Shown: in pieces, positions 21,487 to 36,400 of the stretch | How the letters are laid out: each line of letters opens with the position of its first letter | Position numbering within the stretch: the stretch's first letter is position 1 | DNA from: Tribonema minus | Lineage: Eukaryota > Sar > Xanthophyceae > Tribonematales > Tribonemataceae | Reading direction: 5' to 3' | Length of the DNA stretch: 64,000 bases | Assembly (NCBI GenBank): GCA_017506865.1 | Contig: JAFCMP010000013.1 | Coordinates: 124,001 to 188,000 of the forward strand | Program-made: the position numbers and the translations under genes | The notes under the pieces: generated by a model | What the model was told of the DNA's origin: nothing | Seen by the model: the letters and a program-made list of their open reading frames with translations, nothing else | Database searches by the model: none

Positions 21487-24400
21487 TTACGAGGCCTCCA
21501 CACTGGATTCGGCGTGAATGCCGAGTGCGGCCATCGTTTCTGGTGTGAGGCCATCCATGGGAGGCAGTATCTCCTTGCTGTAGGCGCGTTGGGACACCAT
21601 GCGGCCCTGAGATACATGGAGGTGAGAAACAGACGGCTAGGGTTAGGGTTACGATGAGGATTGAAAGGAGGGTTAGGTAGACGGATACATTGACTGAAGT
21701 ACTACAAGGAAGAAAAAATCTATATGCTTGTTGGGATACCCATGTCGCACCATCCAGTCCTGAGGTAGGTACACAGAGGTGATAAACATGCAGCTGGGTT
21801 AGGGTTACGATTAGGATTAGGGGGAGGTATAGGTATATAAATACATTGACTGAAGTACATGAATGCATTGACTGGCCGCCACGCCCTTTGTGAATCATGG
21901 GTGAATCACTGTCAGCCGCGCCACAATGCTGGCTTCAGCACTGATCGCTCGAGGGCGCGAAGCACCACAGGTGGGCCAGATCCGACCACCTGAAGTTGTG
22001 TTGTCGAATCAGATAGCGACGCCGCACAAACATGAAAAGGCAATCAAATCAGTGTTGTTTCCACATAGCGTCTCACCCCCGCAACAGCCTCATCCATCTG
22101 TCCACTCCCGCTTGACTCCGCTCCGCACGTCACTGCTCATAGCTCGCCTAACCCGAACCTTAACCTACCCCTCACCCTAACCCTGACCCTAGCCGTAATC
22201 CTAACCTAAGCAAACAATGTGATGATGTAGAGCACTGCAGTTGAGCCAAGCCTCATGCCCTGCCATGTACTGTTTATTGTCTCTCCTTTGTATCCGCTCT
22301 TGCTTGGGCGCAAGGTAGCTCACATGTGTGTACTTCTACATGAGATTGAATTAAACTATTGAAACGGATGATGTCATAGTGCGAAATGAGGCAGTACAAA
22401 CTGCTCAGCCATGCGTGTACTCCGGGCCTTCATGAAGACAAGTCTCTTGGTAATTGACACCAGGACGCGTCTCCGCTGCCAGGCAGTCTCGTGTCAGCAG
22501 TGTGCTTCTGACGGCCAGGGGAAGCGTTTGCGCATTTGTGAAACTTTCAGTTGTGAAACCTGACAACGTGAGGCTTCGCAACGCTCAGCGCGCAACGCCA
22601 CCACACCAGCTCATAACGGCAATGGCAAACGAAGCCCGACCTTGTGTTGCTTCCCAAATCACCCCGCGCCCTAACCCTAACCCTACTTGCGCCGCAGTCA
22701 CCATCAAATTTAAGGATACATATAACCTCAAGCGACTCGATCGGGTCGCGCAACTCCTGCATGCGCGCCCTGTTCGCTCCCTAACCCTAACCCTACTTAC
22801 GCCGCATTCACCACCAAATAGGAGGATACATACATACCTCGAGCGACTCGATCAGGTCGCGCAGCTCCTGTATGCGCGCCCTGTTCGCGCCGATCTGCCC
22901 CATCAAATCCTCCTCCCCCTCGCGCGAGGGGCTACGCGGGGTCCTTCCGGCAGTTGCGTAACCGCCGTAACCGCCGTCGCCAGGGTCGCCGCCTCTGGGG
23001 GTGCTGCCCGCAGTCGCGGCGGCCGTGCCGATGGGGGAGCGCGGCGTGTTGAGCGATGCTGAACGCTGAGCACTGCCGAAGCCGCGCCGCTTGAGCTCGT
23101 TCACCTGTGAATACGGGCACAAGGGGGACACGTTGGGGGCAGAGGGTGGTAGTGAGTTGGTGGCATGGGGTAGGTTTGGAGCACAGCGGGCTGGCTTGTG
23201 GCATAAGTACTGCTACTGAGTGTTGAGCGATGCTGTGCGCTGAGCACTGCCGAAGCCACGTCGTTTGAGCTCGTTCACCTGGGGTTGCATTAATTAAGGG
23301 CAGAGGGTGTGATCGTGAATTGCTGGCACTAGGTAAGGCTGACTAATGTTCTACTGAGTGTTGAGCGGTGCTGTGCGCTGAGCACTGCCAAAGCCGCGCC
23401 GCTTGAGCTCGTTCACCTGTGCACACACACAGGCGCAAGAAACGCGCATTCAAGAGAGCGCGTTGAGGGCAAAGGGTGGTTGTGAACTGCTGGCACCGGG
23501 TAAGTTTGGAGCACAGCAGGTTCACTTGTGTACTATTGAGTGTTGAGCGATGCTGTGCGCTGAGCACTGCCAAAGCCGCGTCGCTTAGGCTCGTTCACCT
23601 GTGCACACGGGGGCACAAAGGGGTCGCATTGATCAAGGGCAGAGGGTGTGATTGTGAACTGCTGGCACGGGGTGAGTTTGGAGCACAGCAGGCTGACTTG
23701 TACTGCTGATTGTTGAGAGATGCTGAGCGCTGAGCACTGCTGAAGCCGCGCCGTTTGAGCTAATTCACCTGTGAACACGGGCACAAGGGGGTCGCAGCGG
23801 GGGCAAGGGTGGTTGTGAACTGTGGGCGCGGGGTAAGCTTGTAGCACGGCAGGCTTGTGGCAACAACTTCAATATCCAAGTTCAACAATGAGTAGCCAGA
23901 TTACAACGTTGCACCTGCACCAGCAGCGCGTGCTTGGTGGCCCTCTTGGCATTGCGCTGCGCGTTGGTGTCCTCAATGTATAACCTCAATTTGTACGTTC
24001 AACAATGACATCAAAGTCGCACCTGTGCCTGCAGCGCGTGCTCGGTGGCTGCGCTGAGCGTTGACGTCCCTTATGCAAAACTTCGACTTGCAAGTTCAAC
24101 AAAGAGTAGCCATCAAGTCGCACCTGCGCCTGCAGCGCGTGCTTGGTGGCCCGGTTGGCATCGCGCTGAGCATTGACATCCCCCTATATAAAACTTCAAC
24201 ATACAAGTTCAAATCAATGTCGCACCTGTGCCTGCAGCGCGTGCTTGGTGGCCCCGTTGGCGTCACGCTGAGCGTTGATGTCCTGTATGAGCAACTTCAG
24301 CTTACAAGTCCAACAAAGAGTTCTCGCAAGTTGCACTATTAGCAATGTCAACTTGCAAGCTCAACAATAATAATCACAGATTCGCACCTGTGCTTGCAGC

Positions 24401-27400
24401 GCGTGCTTGGTGGTCCTGTTGGCGTCGCGCTGAGCGTTGATGTCCTGTATGAGCGCCAGGTTCTCGCGCATGCAGCGCGCGTTCTCCGTCTTGTGCGCCG
24501 CCGCATCCTCCGCAAATCGTTCGCCCAGCAGCGACAGGCTGCGCTCCAGGTACTGGCGGTGTCGCCTGCGCAGGGTTGACGTTAGGGTGGGGGTTCGGAT
24601 AATATTATTATATTTGTTAGATTCAGGCTTAGGCTAAGGGTATGTAAGGGGTATTGTGGTGCCCTCTGCAAACCTCTATGACAGGCTGCGCTCCAGGTAC
24701 TGGCAGTGTCGCCTGGGCAAGGTAGGGTTAGGGTTAGGGTTCAGTCAATGTCGTTGACAGATTCAAGCACACGGCTAAGGGTGTGTAAGGGGTATTGTGG
24801 TGCCTTCCGCAATTCTCTCGCATATCAGTGACAGGCTGCACATCAGATACTGGCGGCGTCGCCTGACAAAAGGTTTGGAGTTGCGATGATTGTCAAAGTG
24901 TCAGGGTCTGGGCTTCAGTTCAAATCACGCTTTCATCGACAGAGCAAACCTAAACCTAATCCTACTCCTAGCATTAACCCCTGGTGGCACCAAGCCATTG
25001 CATATGCTGTCGTTTAAATTTCACAATGCAGCGCTGTCAACTGCTGTCATCGCCACTGACCAGTTGTTGATGGTGCATAGAACTGATGAGGACAATTCTT
25101 ACATCACTGCGTACCGGTACTCGCACTTCGTAACAGCACCGGCGCGCCATGAATGGCGTCGATTCAATACGTACCGGTACTCATACTGCACGTTGATGTC
25201 ACGGCATTTGAGCGGCAGTAAACAAGGTACATCTGTAGTAGCAGTGACTCTCCATTGATACTTCAAAGTAGTACTTCCGCCAAAAAATAAGTAAAGTGTA
25301 CCAATATCTTCATGGTTTGTGGAAAATAACCAGCGTGAACACCATTCATAAATATTTTGTATTGTCGTTGTCATTTTTGTTTGTTCTAGTTGTTTTAATA
25401 AAGTGAAGTATTGATTTGGTACGTACCGGTACTCGTACTGCACGTTGATGTCTACGGCATTTGCGGGCGTTTCCGGTGGCACGTGCGCCTCGTGGAAGGT
25501 CTTCACCGCAGCGCGCAGCCGCACCGGGTCCTGCGAATCAGTACACACATATCCACAGGCGTTAAGAGAACTCATTGGTTCACGGTCATAAACGCCTGCA
25601 CAGTAATGTACACCTATACATGTGCCGCACCGGATCCTGCGCATCAGTACATGCATACACACACATTAATATGCCATACACGTCAGTATAAATACATACT
25701 GTGAACACGAACGTCAAGAGTACATGATGTACTCTTGCATTTTTGTCCGCAAAGCCTGCGTAGTCATACATACATACCGGTGCGCAGCCGCACTGGGTCC
25801 TGCGCATCAGCACATGCACATACATATTGTTATGGAAACGAAACAAAAGATCGTAGAGCTCTAGGTGACCAAGGATGGTTAGCCGCAAGTGCCTTCCACC
25901 AATAACCGTGGTCGCCGCTGCTGCAGTAGTTGGCCTCGAGTCAAACAGTGCCATCATATCCACAGGTCAAAATGACTTCTGTGTGCAGCTTTTTAGCGTT
26001 TGAGGGCATGGGTGTTCAGTATGGAAAGGTCTCACGTGTTCGGTAGGCCAGCTCCAGTTGGTAGCCCAAACAGGAGGTGCAGCTTATGTAATTACATACA
26101 TACGTTCGCACTCGGCCACGCCTGCTGTTCCAGCATGTCGACGGCGCCACGCGCATCATCATGTCTCAGCGCCGGTTTAAGCAGGGGGACCCCGCGGCAC
26201 CGATGCTCTTCTGCGGCGCCATTGCTCAGTGCTTGAAATGGTTCAATGAGGCGGCGGCCGCGCAGCGCGCGCGGAGGCGGATGGGCGCCTACATGGACGA
26301 TGCCAACGTCCGAACAGGCGCTTGCACGCTGACTCAGGATGACATACAGGCGGTGGCGCAGCTCAAACAACACTTGGCGGAGGTGGGGCTGGAGCTAAAC
26401 CTCACCAAGTCACGCGCGCTGCCTGGCAGGGGGCATGTGGTGACAGACCACGAGCGGCAACTGCTGCAGCAGCTGGGCGTTCAGCTAGTGGGGGATACGG
26501 ATGAAAATCAGAACCGTGGAGCTGTGTTGCTGGGGGTGCCGGTGGGCCACAGCAGCTTTGTGGACGCATGGCTGCGCAGGGAAGCGGGTGCAGGCGGGGC
26601 AGGGGCTCGATTTGCAGAGCGATGCGCGCGCCTGACATCTCCGAGGGCTATGTTCAGGTTACTGCGCTACTGCGTGGTGCCTCGCATGACGTACTGCCTG
26701 CGCACCATTCCCACTACGCAGACAGTGCCAGCCGCCAAGGAGTGGGATCGGGTCACGCAGTGGGTGCTTGAGCACTCAATGGGCCTGCAGCCACCAGGCC
26801 AGACCTGGCGCCAGTTTGAGCAAAGTGGGGCCCACTTCCATCTGGCAGCGCACGGCCCAGCCTTACAGCAAGCGCGACTCCCAACACGGCATGGCGGCCT
26901 TGGCATTACCAGCGCCTGCGACATCGCTGATGCTGCGTTTGTGGCGGGCACGTTGCAAGCGCTGCAACCAGCACTCTCTGGATGGGCGGGGGTGCTGCAG
27001 CAGGCGGCTCCTCAAGCGGCTGCAGACAACGCTGCTGAGGATGCGGCAACACAAGCGGCACCGGCAGCAGCGGCAGCAGCACCAGCACCAGCAGCATCAG
27101 CAGCGGCAACTGTTACAGCGGCAGCGGCGGTTGCCAGTGGAGGCGCGACCGCTCCGGCAGCGGCAACTGCATCAGCGGCTGGCCGCGCTTATGGCGCAGC
27201 TATTCCGGCAACACACGACGCAGCTGCCGCTGGATCAGGGGCCGCGGCGGCAGCACAGGCGGCACCAGCGGCAGCAGCAGCAGCGACGGCGCACGGCGCA
27301 ACTACTCCGGCGGCAGCAGCAGCGGCGGCAGCAGCAGCTGCTCCAGCATCAGAGGCTGCTGCAGCAGCGGCAGCACATGTTGCACCTCAAGTGGCCTCGG

Positions 27401-30400
27401 CGGCATCACTAACTGCAGCATCAACAGCAGCGGCTGCGGGCATAGGCAACACAGCTGCTACAGGCCCTACTAGCCTAAGGGCTGCTGCAGCACCTGCAAC
27501 AGGAGCAGCGTCGGCAGGCGGCGCCGCAACCGTGCCGGCTGCGACAGCGGCAATGGCGGTGGCAGCGGCCAATGCGGCAGGTGCTGCACCAACACCTGCG
27601 GCAGCAGCAACACCACTGGCAGCAGCAGCAACGGCAGGCGGCGCAGCTGCAGCACCAGCGCACGCAGCAGCGGCAGCCGTCAATGCAGGCGCTGCGCGTT
27701 CCACACCAGCAATGCTACAAGGCGCAGCAGCAGCAGAGGTGGCGCGCCTGCCCCTCATGCGGACGATCGCCACAGCTGCCACATCTCTACGTGCAGCAAC
27801 AGGTGACAAGCTGGAACATATACTGCCACCAGCGCTAACGCCACTGCAGCAGCAACCACCTACGCAGCAGCCGCCGCTGCGGCCGACAGCAGGTGGTGGC
27901 ACTGGTGCGGATGCTGCTTGCGTACTTGACGCCAGTGCTCTGCAGTTGCAGTGTAGCCTGAAGCGCCCCAATCAGAGTGCGCTTGCAGATGCCGTCGTTA
28001 CCGAGCTTGCAGATAAGGTGGAGGCGGACCTGCAACAGCTGCCGCAGGGCACGCAACGCACGCAAGCACTTGCTCGATTCCGGTCGCAGCGCCACATGCA
28101 CTCGATCGGCATGGCATTCCTCAACGAGCCCATGTACTCCACAACGGCTTCGTTCGATGGCCTATCCTGGCAGCTGGCCGTCAAACGCGCCATCGGAGTA
28201 GAGGAGCAGACGGCAGGCGGCACCCTGCATGCACGGCTGTGTCAAGCGCCACGCGTCAAGGCGCACGACACCATCGTCCACAATAGCGTCAAGAGGGCCA
28301 CGCAGCGCATTCTGCGGCAATACCTCAAAACGGGACTGGTGGACGAGGACTACACGCCGTTTCTGGGGTCCGCCGGGCCGCCGGGGAGTCGCAGGATGGA
28401 CATCGTGATGCCTGCCGACGCCTTCCCGGTGACCGGCTACGACGACCCGACACGCCACCTACCGCTCATGGTGGATGTTACCTGCTTCGAGGCACAGGTG
28501 GCGTCGCGGGCGGCGAAGACTGCAGCAGACCCCGAGCGATGCTGCCGCGACCAAGAGGCCGCCAAGACTACCCACTATTCTGGTCATTATGATCAGAATT
28601 GCTACAAACTTGCCACTTTGGCAATAGGGTCATTTGGCAGCATCGGGGAGCAGGGGCGGAAGCTGCTGGAGGCTGTGGCGACGGAGTATGCCAGCAGGAT
28701 GTCAGTGCCCGGAGGAGCGCGCCCTAAAGCTCTCAAGGGCATCGCCCTGGCGCGCTTACGCTCGGCACTGTCGGCAGCGCTCCACATGGCGTACTCTGGC
28801 CGTGTCATGACACACATGGCAGAATCCAGGGGGGGGGGGCACATGGAGGAGGACGTAGGGGAGGACCCCGAGATGCCATTTGGCGGCGGCGGCGTTTGAG
28901 TGGTTGTCGTTGCGACACTTTCAGACTGTCATACGACATGTAGATTCCTTACAGCTAGATGCCAATCATCTGGGCTTTTTCGCGCCCTGAGCGAGAATTA
29001 ATAAAAAGTACATAATACATACTGTAAACACAAGCGTCAGAAGAGTACGTTGTGTACTCGTGCACTGCTGTTAACAAACGCCTGCGTACTGATACACACA
29101 AGTGGGCATACAGGCTTCTGGTACTTTAAAAGTCCCTGCCAGGGCACAACGCAACACACCTAACCCTAACTTTAACCCTTACCGTAGCCCAAAACCTAAC
29201 CCTCGCTGCACAGCTCATGCGGAGATTTCACACAAGTGATTGATGACTTGTCGCCTAGAAGTATCCAGGGACTTGTATTTAGTGCCTCTCCTGTGGGCGT
29301 GTGAAGCTCAACTTGCAGTCTGCCTCATCGCATTTATGCGCTGCATGCACTCCAGCAGCTCCTTCGGCTAAATATGCATACTTGCCACACAGCATGTGCC
29401 TAAGATTCGCAGTAGATGTACTAACAAAGCACTGGGTCCCGGAGTACCTCTTGGACAGGTGAACTTCAAGCATAAAGTTCACGCAATTCATCTTTCCAGG
29501 TGCGGCTGAAGTACACCTCATTACCTGTATGTACTGCATGCACTCTAGCAGCTCCTTGTGTAGCCCAAGCATGAAGTTCAAGCAAGAAGTCAAAGTAATT
29601 CATCCTTTAAATTGCAGTTTGAGGTACACCTCATCACCTGTATGTACTGCATGCACTCCAGCAGCTCCTTCTGCAGGCCGCGGCGCACGGACTCCTGGTC
29701 CGCAATGCGCTGCCGCTGCTGCAGTATCAGAGCCTGCGTGCTGTCCAGCTGCGCAGCGGTATGGGACATGGGCCAAGGTGCTTGGTTAGCAGCAATTTAC
29801 TACTTCGAAGTACCTGACTTAGCATCCGACGTGTACGCGCATGCTCCCACCCCTGACCCTCTGGGGGCGGGGCACACAGCGATCAATGGGTGCCTCGAGT
29901 AGGGTAAGGGTGGGCAGCGCGCTGAAGTTGCTGCAGTATCCGAAACTGTGCACTGTCCAGCTGCGCAACGGTGTCAGACGCGGTTTAGCATGACACGGTT
30001 TTTAGCAATCCAGCAAACGTGTGCCGGAAGCATGAATGCGCATGTAGCCCCCTCCTGCTCAGCGCTGTCAGACGTGAGGTGAGCAATTGCTTTGTTCAAC
30101 TCAGGTCATGTCTGATGAAACCTTGACAGGTACTGGAACAGCGGTTCATGGTCAACTTCAACTCGCTTGGCACCGACAGGAGTCATTAGGCCTCAGCTGG
30201 ACTGACCGCTTGACCCGGATGCGAGCCTTGTGATTTTTCTGTTTCAAAAACCTATCCTCACCTTTGCTCGCAGCTCCCCGATGAGGTTGTCGAGCTGAGC
30301 GTTGCTGCTGTGAAACTGCTCCAGCTCCCCGTCCATGCCCTGTTGCAGCATGCATCAGAAGGTTGAGCACTGCCTCGTGCGCAGGCAGAATATTGGCGGT

Positions 30401-33400
30401 TACAGCCGTTACAGCATGCATCAAAAGGTTGAGCGCTGCACTGTGCGCAGCAGACGTGAGCAGGTGGCAGCCGCTGTAAAGTGCTGTGCTCGCACTGATA
30501 AACATGCATTAGCGACAGCACCCAGAACTTGAGGAGTGCCAATCCATTATTACGCGAGAAGGCGCTTCAGCTTGCTGTCTGTGCCCTGGAACAGCACAAT
30601 GCGGAGTCACCAACACGGGGTTAAGCAGAGTCATGGACTCTTGTGCACAAGAATGCAGGCAACAGACGTACTGTCCTGGCCTAACCCTAGCCCTAACCCT
30701 AACTCTAACCCTAATACAGCATGCCATGGGGACATCTACAGACAGGGGCGAAGCACCGCAGCGTGCATGGGAGGCTGTGGCCATATGCGTTTGAAAACGC
30801 ACTTCAAGCCTGAACTACGCAAGTGTAGGGTGACCATTCCCTGTCTACGGCCGCAACCTCCTGAATGGCAAATGATGCCAGCAATTCATTTCGCTTGCTT
30901 ATCTGTTGCGTGTGGTGTACATGTGTGCTCTTGTCGCGCCGCAATGCCAATGTCATTTAAATCCGAACTTCAAATGTGCCCTGATGACATAGAGTCGCAC
31001 TTCTTAGGTTAAAAAAATAGGGTTAGCAGTCCAAATTCAGTGCATACATGCATACCTTGATCTGCTCCTTCATTGCGGCGATCTCGGTCTCCCGCGGCTC
31101 TATCTGCCGCTTGAGCTCCTTGATCTTGTAGTCGAGAACAAACTTGAACTTCTCCAGCTCCTGATTCTTCTTCTTCAACTCGTAGATGCGCTTTTCCTTC
31201 TCGCCGATGGTGTCGTCACGACCCTTGATCTGCGCCGCAGTGAATGGAAACATATCAAAAGATCGTAGAGCTCTAGGTGACACAGTGATGAGCCGTCAAT
31301 TGAATCCCTTCTACCAACAGCCGTGGTCGCCGCTGCTGCACATGAATTGTGAGCAGTTCAGGGGCGCATATTGCATTCACTCACCTCGCGCTTGTGCGCC
31401 GCAATCTCGCGCTCCAGTCCCTTGATCTGCGCCTGCATTCAATATACGCGCGCAAAAGAGAAGACAGAGAAAAATGCGTGCGCAATGATCAGATTAAGGG
31501 CAGATGCGTGAGCTACGGTTGATGCCAGAGTTCTGATTGATCATGAGGTTATGTAGGGTTTGGGTCATGGTTAGGGTTGGGTCAGCACCCGCTTCCTGGC
31601 GAAGACGAAGTGGTCGCATTACGTGACGATGCACACGGGTTCATCAGATGTGACGTACCCGAGGCAGTACTGCGCTTGCACGGATTGCTGAGAGCAAGCT
31701 GAGCTTGCTAGGGATGTGCATACAACACCTTTTGAGATCCTTGAAGTGAATTTGGGCAGCTTCAAGTTAGGGTTAACGTTTGCTGGAGTCCACTGCTCTG
31801 GCACAGGAACCAGCAGAGCTTGCGGAGACTGTCCCTGGGCTCGCTCCTAGCAGAGCGTGCAGGAGATGAGAGACGTTGCACTGGAGCGTGAGGGTTAGAA
31901 CTGAGCAGGAAACGCTGCGCGTGGCAGAATATCCATACAACCTTGCTCACTATACGCGAACCATGCGCACACTCCGCAGCAGCCGAGGAGGAGCGGCAGG
32001 ATTAGGGTTGGGGTTAGGGTTACAACTAGGGTTTGGCGCTGAGAGATGAATGCGACGAGTGAGGAATGAGCTTGCAATCACATGCTGTGGACGCTGTATA
32101 CCGTGATGTGACCCTGACCCTAGCCCTAACCCTGACATAGCACTGAGGCAAACCTAAAGCCTATGTACAGTCAGCTCCACCCTTGCTCTAGACCCAGCTG
32201 CAATTTCGTCTAGGGTTTGTAGAACCCCAAGGGCACACACTCTAAGAAGCGTGAACAGCAAGGCTCAGAATGAGACCCCCAAATAGTATACTTGCAGGTC
32301 CGTCTCTATGGCATCTCCATTACCGTACGTTTAAAAAAAGTCGAAGTGAAGTGCAGGTGCAGGTTTACAAAGGTAGGTTTAGGGTCAGGGTTAGGGTTAG
32401 AAAGGTAGGGTTTACCTGCAGCTCTCTAGCGTGCAGAGCATTCGACAAGGGGACCCCCCAAGCGTACAAGTGTACGTGCAGTTCCATCTCACTGGCATGT
32501 CATGTACAGTACATCATCTGAGCTATTTTCGCGCCCTGAGCGAGAATTGATAAAAAGTACAGTACATCAGAAGTCAAAGTTAGGGTTAGGTGCAGGGTTA
32601 CGCTCACAAGTAGGTTTTACCTGCAGTTCCTTCTCCCTAGCGTGCAGAGCAAGGTTCTAGGATGAGAGGACCCTCCAAGTGTAAAGTGTACACATGTATT
32701 TGCAGGTCCATCATCAGAACAAGTCCACGAGTACTTGCAGGTCCATCACGCTAGCATTTGCTGTACATATAGAACAAAATTGCAGTACATCAGAAAACAC
32801 AAACAGGGTTGGGCGCAGGGTCTTATCAGGGCTTACCTGCAGCTCTTTCTCTCTAGCGTGCAGCACCCGCATCTCCTCCTTCTGGTCCTCAATGTCCTTG
32901 GTCAGGACGGAGAACTTCTTGCGCATAATGCCGTTCTCGCCTTTGTAGCGCAGTGTTGCCTGCACAACAACATGAAAACACAACGAGCACACGTAACATT
33001 AGTCATTGTTACCACGAGCACATGTGATGTGACAACAGAGATGCACCACATTATGTATAACTCAATATACGACAAAGTGTCCATAGTCTAATCTTGCGCA
33101 GGATGCCGTTCTCGCTTTGTACCGCAGCGTTGCCTGCACGTAAACCAAGCGATACTTCATTTAAGTGTCATATGGTGAAGTATTACAAGTGATACGTCAT
33201 GTTAGTGCCATATAGACTGTACATGTGTAATCTTGCGCTTGATGCCGATTCAAACGCAGCGTCTTGTGCATGATGCCATTGTCCTTCCTGTACCGCAGCG
33301 TCGCCTGCACAAGACAACGCCACAACGAGCACATGTGTTGCTACATCGGAAACGCACGACACTTTGTACGTCTAAATTGATCTCACCCTTGTACCGCAGT

Positions 33401-36400
33401 ATCGCCTGCACACAACAAGCACACAATGAGCACATGTATAGTTCATGCATAGTTCCCGCTTACTTAGAGCTGAGCTGTACCTCAAATCTGCCCTTCAGGT
33501 CCGATATCTCTATGTACATGTCCGTGCATACCCACAAATCTGCCCCAACATCGATGTGAGTTTAAAGCTTTTACATGCCTCTCGCTCGGAGCTGAGCTGT
33601 GGCGTCTTTGTGGCGCAACTCTCTCTGTGTTACTGCTTTGCTTTCAGTTACTTGCATACCTCATGCTCCCAGCAGAGATGTGCCGCATAACATATAGTGC
33701 TCATACAAAAGTACCTCCCGCCCAGAGCTGAGCGGTGTCTCGAATCTGCCACGCAGACGCAAAATTTCAGTAAAAATACCTACATGCCTCTTGATTAGCC
33801 GTGTCGGGCATCCCAAAATATATATATGCACATACACACATACCTCGCGCTCGGAGCTGAGCTGTGCCTCAAGTCTGCCACGCAGGCGCAATATCTCAGT
33901 GTGCAGTAAATACCTACATTCTGTGTGGATACAAACTTCAGATTACATACTTCAAAGTACATACCTCTCGCTCGGAGCTGAGCTGCCTCAAATCTGCCGC
34001 CCAGGCGCAATACCAATACCTACATGCTGTGCAAACATATACATACCTCGCGCTCAGAGCTGAGCTGTGCCTCAAATCTGCCCCGCAGGCGCGATATCTC
34101 CGTGTCGATGTCCTCCTCCAGCTGGTCTCTCGTCTCTGCGCACTCTCTCCTGAGGCCCGCTTCCTCCGCCTCCAGCTGCAGCGCCAATCACCAATGTGCA
34201 GTACATTCAGTATATTCTTAGCACACCATGGAGTTTGGGGCACAGCACCGTGAGGTATTCCTGAAACAGGGCCCTTCGGTGATGGAGGCAGCTGGGAGCA
34301 GTCGATTTACAATGCCTGGACATTGTGCAAAATGACAATGGGTACGCTGATAATTAGGATTAGGGTAAGGCCAGGGTCAGCTCATCTGTGCAGCGCCGAG
34401 TGTGCGCACAGCGCTATAGGGTACCATTGAAACGGCTCCCTTTGCCTCCGGGTGCGGTGTGCAGCGGCGATGTGCACGCGACTTATCAGTGCTCAGCGAC
34501 CATGTACACATGAATCATCAGCACGCTACCGAGTGGGTGCTCGGCACTGACGAGCGTCCGTGTGCAGGCCCTCTTGAGTGATGACGTCAGTCGGGAGGGC
34601 TCGATTGGCAATGCGTGGCCTAACCCTAATTCTAACCCTCACCCCGACCCTAAACCTGCCCTAATCTCAACCCTACTTCTCTTCACAAGGCCCACTTCCT
34701 CCACCTCCGGCTGCAGCACCAATCAGCGACGTGCATACATGCAGTGTATCGATGCCGTCAAAGGTGTGCACAGTGCTGTGAAGTGTTTGCGCTGTAAAGT
34801 GTTTGCGCGCAGGTGCTCCCGAACGATCAAGTCTGCTGCAGTCAGTCACCAACACGCGGGCAGGAAAATCAGCGATGTTGCATGCATGCATTGTATTCAT
34901 GCCGTCAAGTGTGTGCGCAGCACTGCGAATTGTTCACGCGTGGGTGCTCCTGAACGACCAAGTCAGTCAGATGCAGCCAGATATATCTACGTGCGGCAGG
35001 CGACGGCTGTTTCAACCCGGACCAACTTGGGGTTAGTGTTACCAAAACCTGATCCTTGCCTTCGGCACGCCAGCATACATGCTTCTACATACACTAGTAC
35101 TGCGCTCAAGCCATCACCACTCCCAGTGAAACAGTAAGGATTGAAGTTAACTGAAGGACTACTACTGCCATTCGAAGATTATTAGATCGACTTTTGAATA
35201 TCAGAGCGTGTTTTGCGGCGTCAAAGTACGTGCACAGTCAGTACACAATACGTGTTCCCCTCAAGTCACGCAGGTCTTGCTCAGATCAACCAGCCTTGGG
35301 ATTTATCATGCTATCATTAGACTCGCCACCACACCTCAAAAATAGTTGAAAAATGGGTATGGGTAGGTATATCATGCCATGATACTCACGTGTACATACA
35401 TACCTGTTGCCGGAGCTGCATGTCGCGCTCTAACTTCTTCTCAAATTCCTGTCGTTTGCAGCGTGGGGTGGAGCATGCGCAGTAGTGCGTGGTCAGTGCA
35501 AGCACAATAGCCATTGCACTCAGCTTGATTTGGCTTGCACCAACATTGCAGGCACACAAGCCTTAGAGTTAGGGGTACGGTTAGCATCACAAATAGTTGT
35601 ATGCCTCGGCACCTCCGTCAGTCACTCACCAATGTAAAGCATAAAGTAGCTCAAGAGAATCTGCAAGTGCTGATTGAGTGGGGCCAGGCACGGAGCGTGT
35701 ATGTTGTGAATCCCGGCATCCACGCAGCGTGTTGCAGTCAATCCTCGAGCGACATTGCCAGACACCCCAAGAGGTTGGCCAGGTGCGACAGTTACTGGCG
35801 CAGCGTCATAGAAACGGTTTCATTTGAGCACACAATGATCGCGCTCTTCGGGCAGATGAGCAGGACCGCATCAATAGCAAGGATAGAGGCTGCAATGGCA
35901 CGCAGTAGTGCACGCAGTAGTGCAGCGTCATACTTCATTTATAAAGAAGTGCCAAACAGGAAAAACAATTCGTTGGTTGGGATCATGAAAGGCGCATCTC
36001 TGACGGCGCAAGTGGGATGTCACGACACGTTCATACTAGCAAACAGAAGTCCACAAGCTTATACGAGATCAACATTGTATACGCACGATGCAGTCGCGTA
36101 CTGGCAAACACAACCATGCTAGTAGCGTCCAATCTGGGCTGGCACTGCGGCGCGCTGCTCACTCTACTTGGGCGTATGCGCGCACAGACACAGACAATGC
36201 GCAAATATCATTCAGTTGCGCACTCCAAATCAGTACCGCCATGTGCCTATTTAGGCTGACCGGACTGACAATTGGCGCGTACCGGGCACCAATCCTTATT
36301 ACGCCCGGGTGTGTTTCCTGGCATTCTCAATTAGGCCTGGTGACATATTCGCCGTGTTGACCTAATGGTTGCGTGGCCCTATTGTGTGCTCGCACGGTCA

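Noticed and set aside
26768-27412. Gln/Arg-rich frames overlapping the LINE
   Set aside because: They are out-of-frame readings of the GCN-rich alanine linker.
33460-34110. Regularly spaced repeats that could suggest a CRISPR array
   Set aside because: Units contain coding exon ends with splice donors, vary in length and decay with distance; the host is a eukaryote.
35535-36122. A 195-codon plus-strand frame inside CFAP57 intron 19
   Set aside because: No recognisable domain; inside an intron and antisense; length is compatible with chance in this composition.
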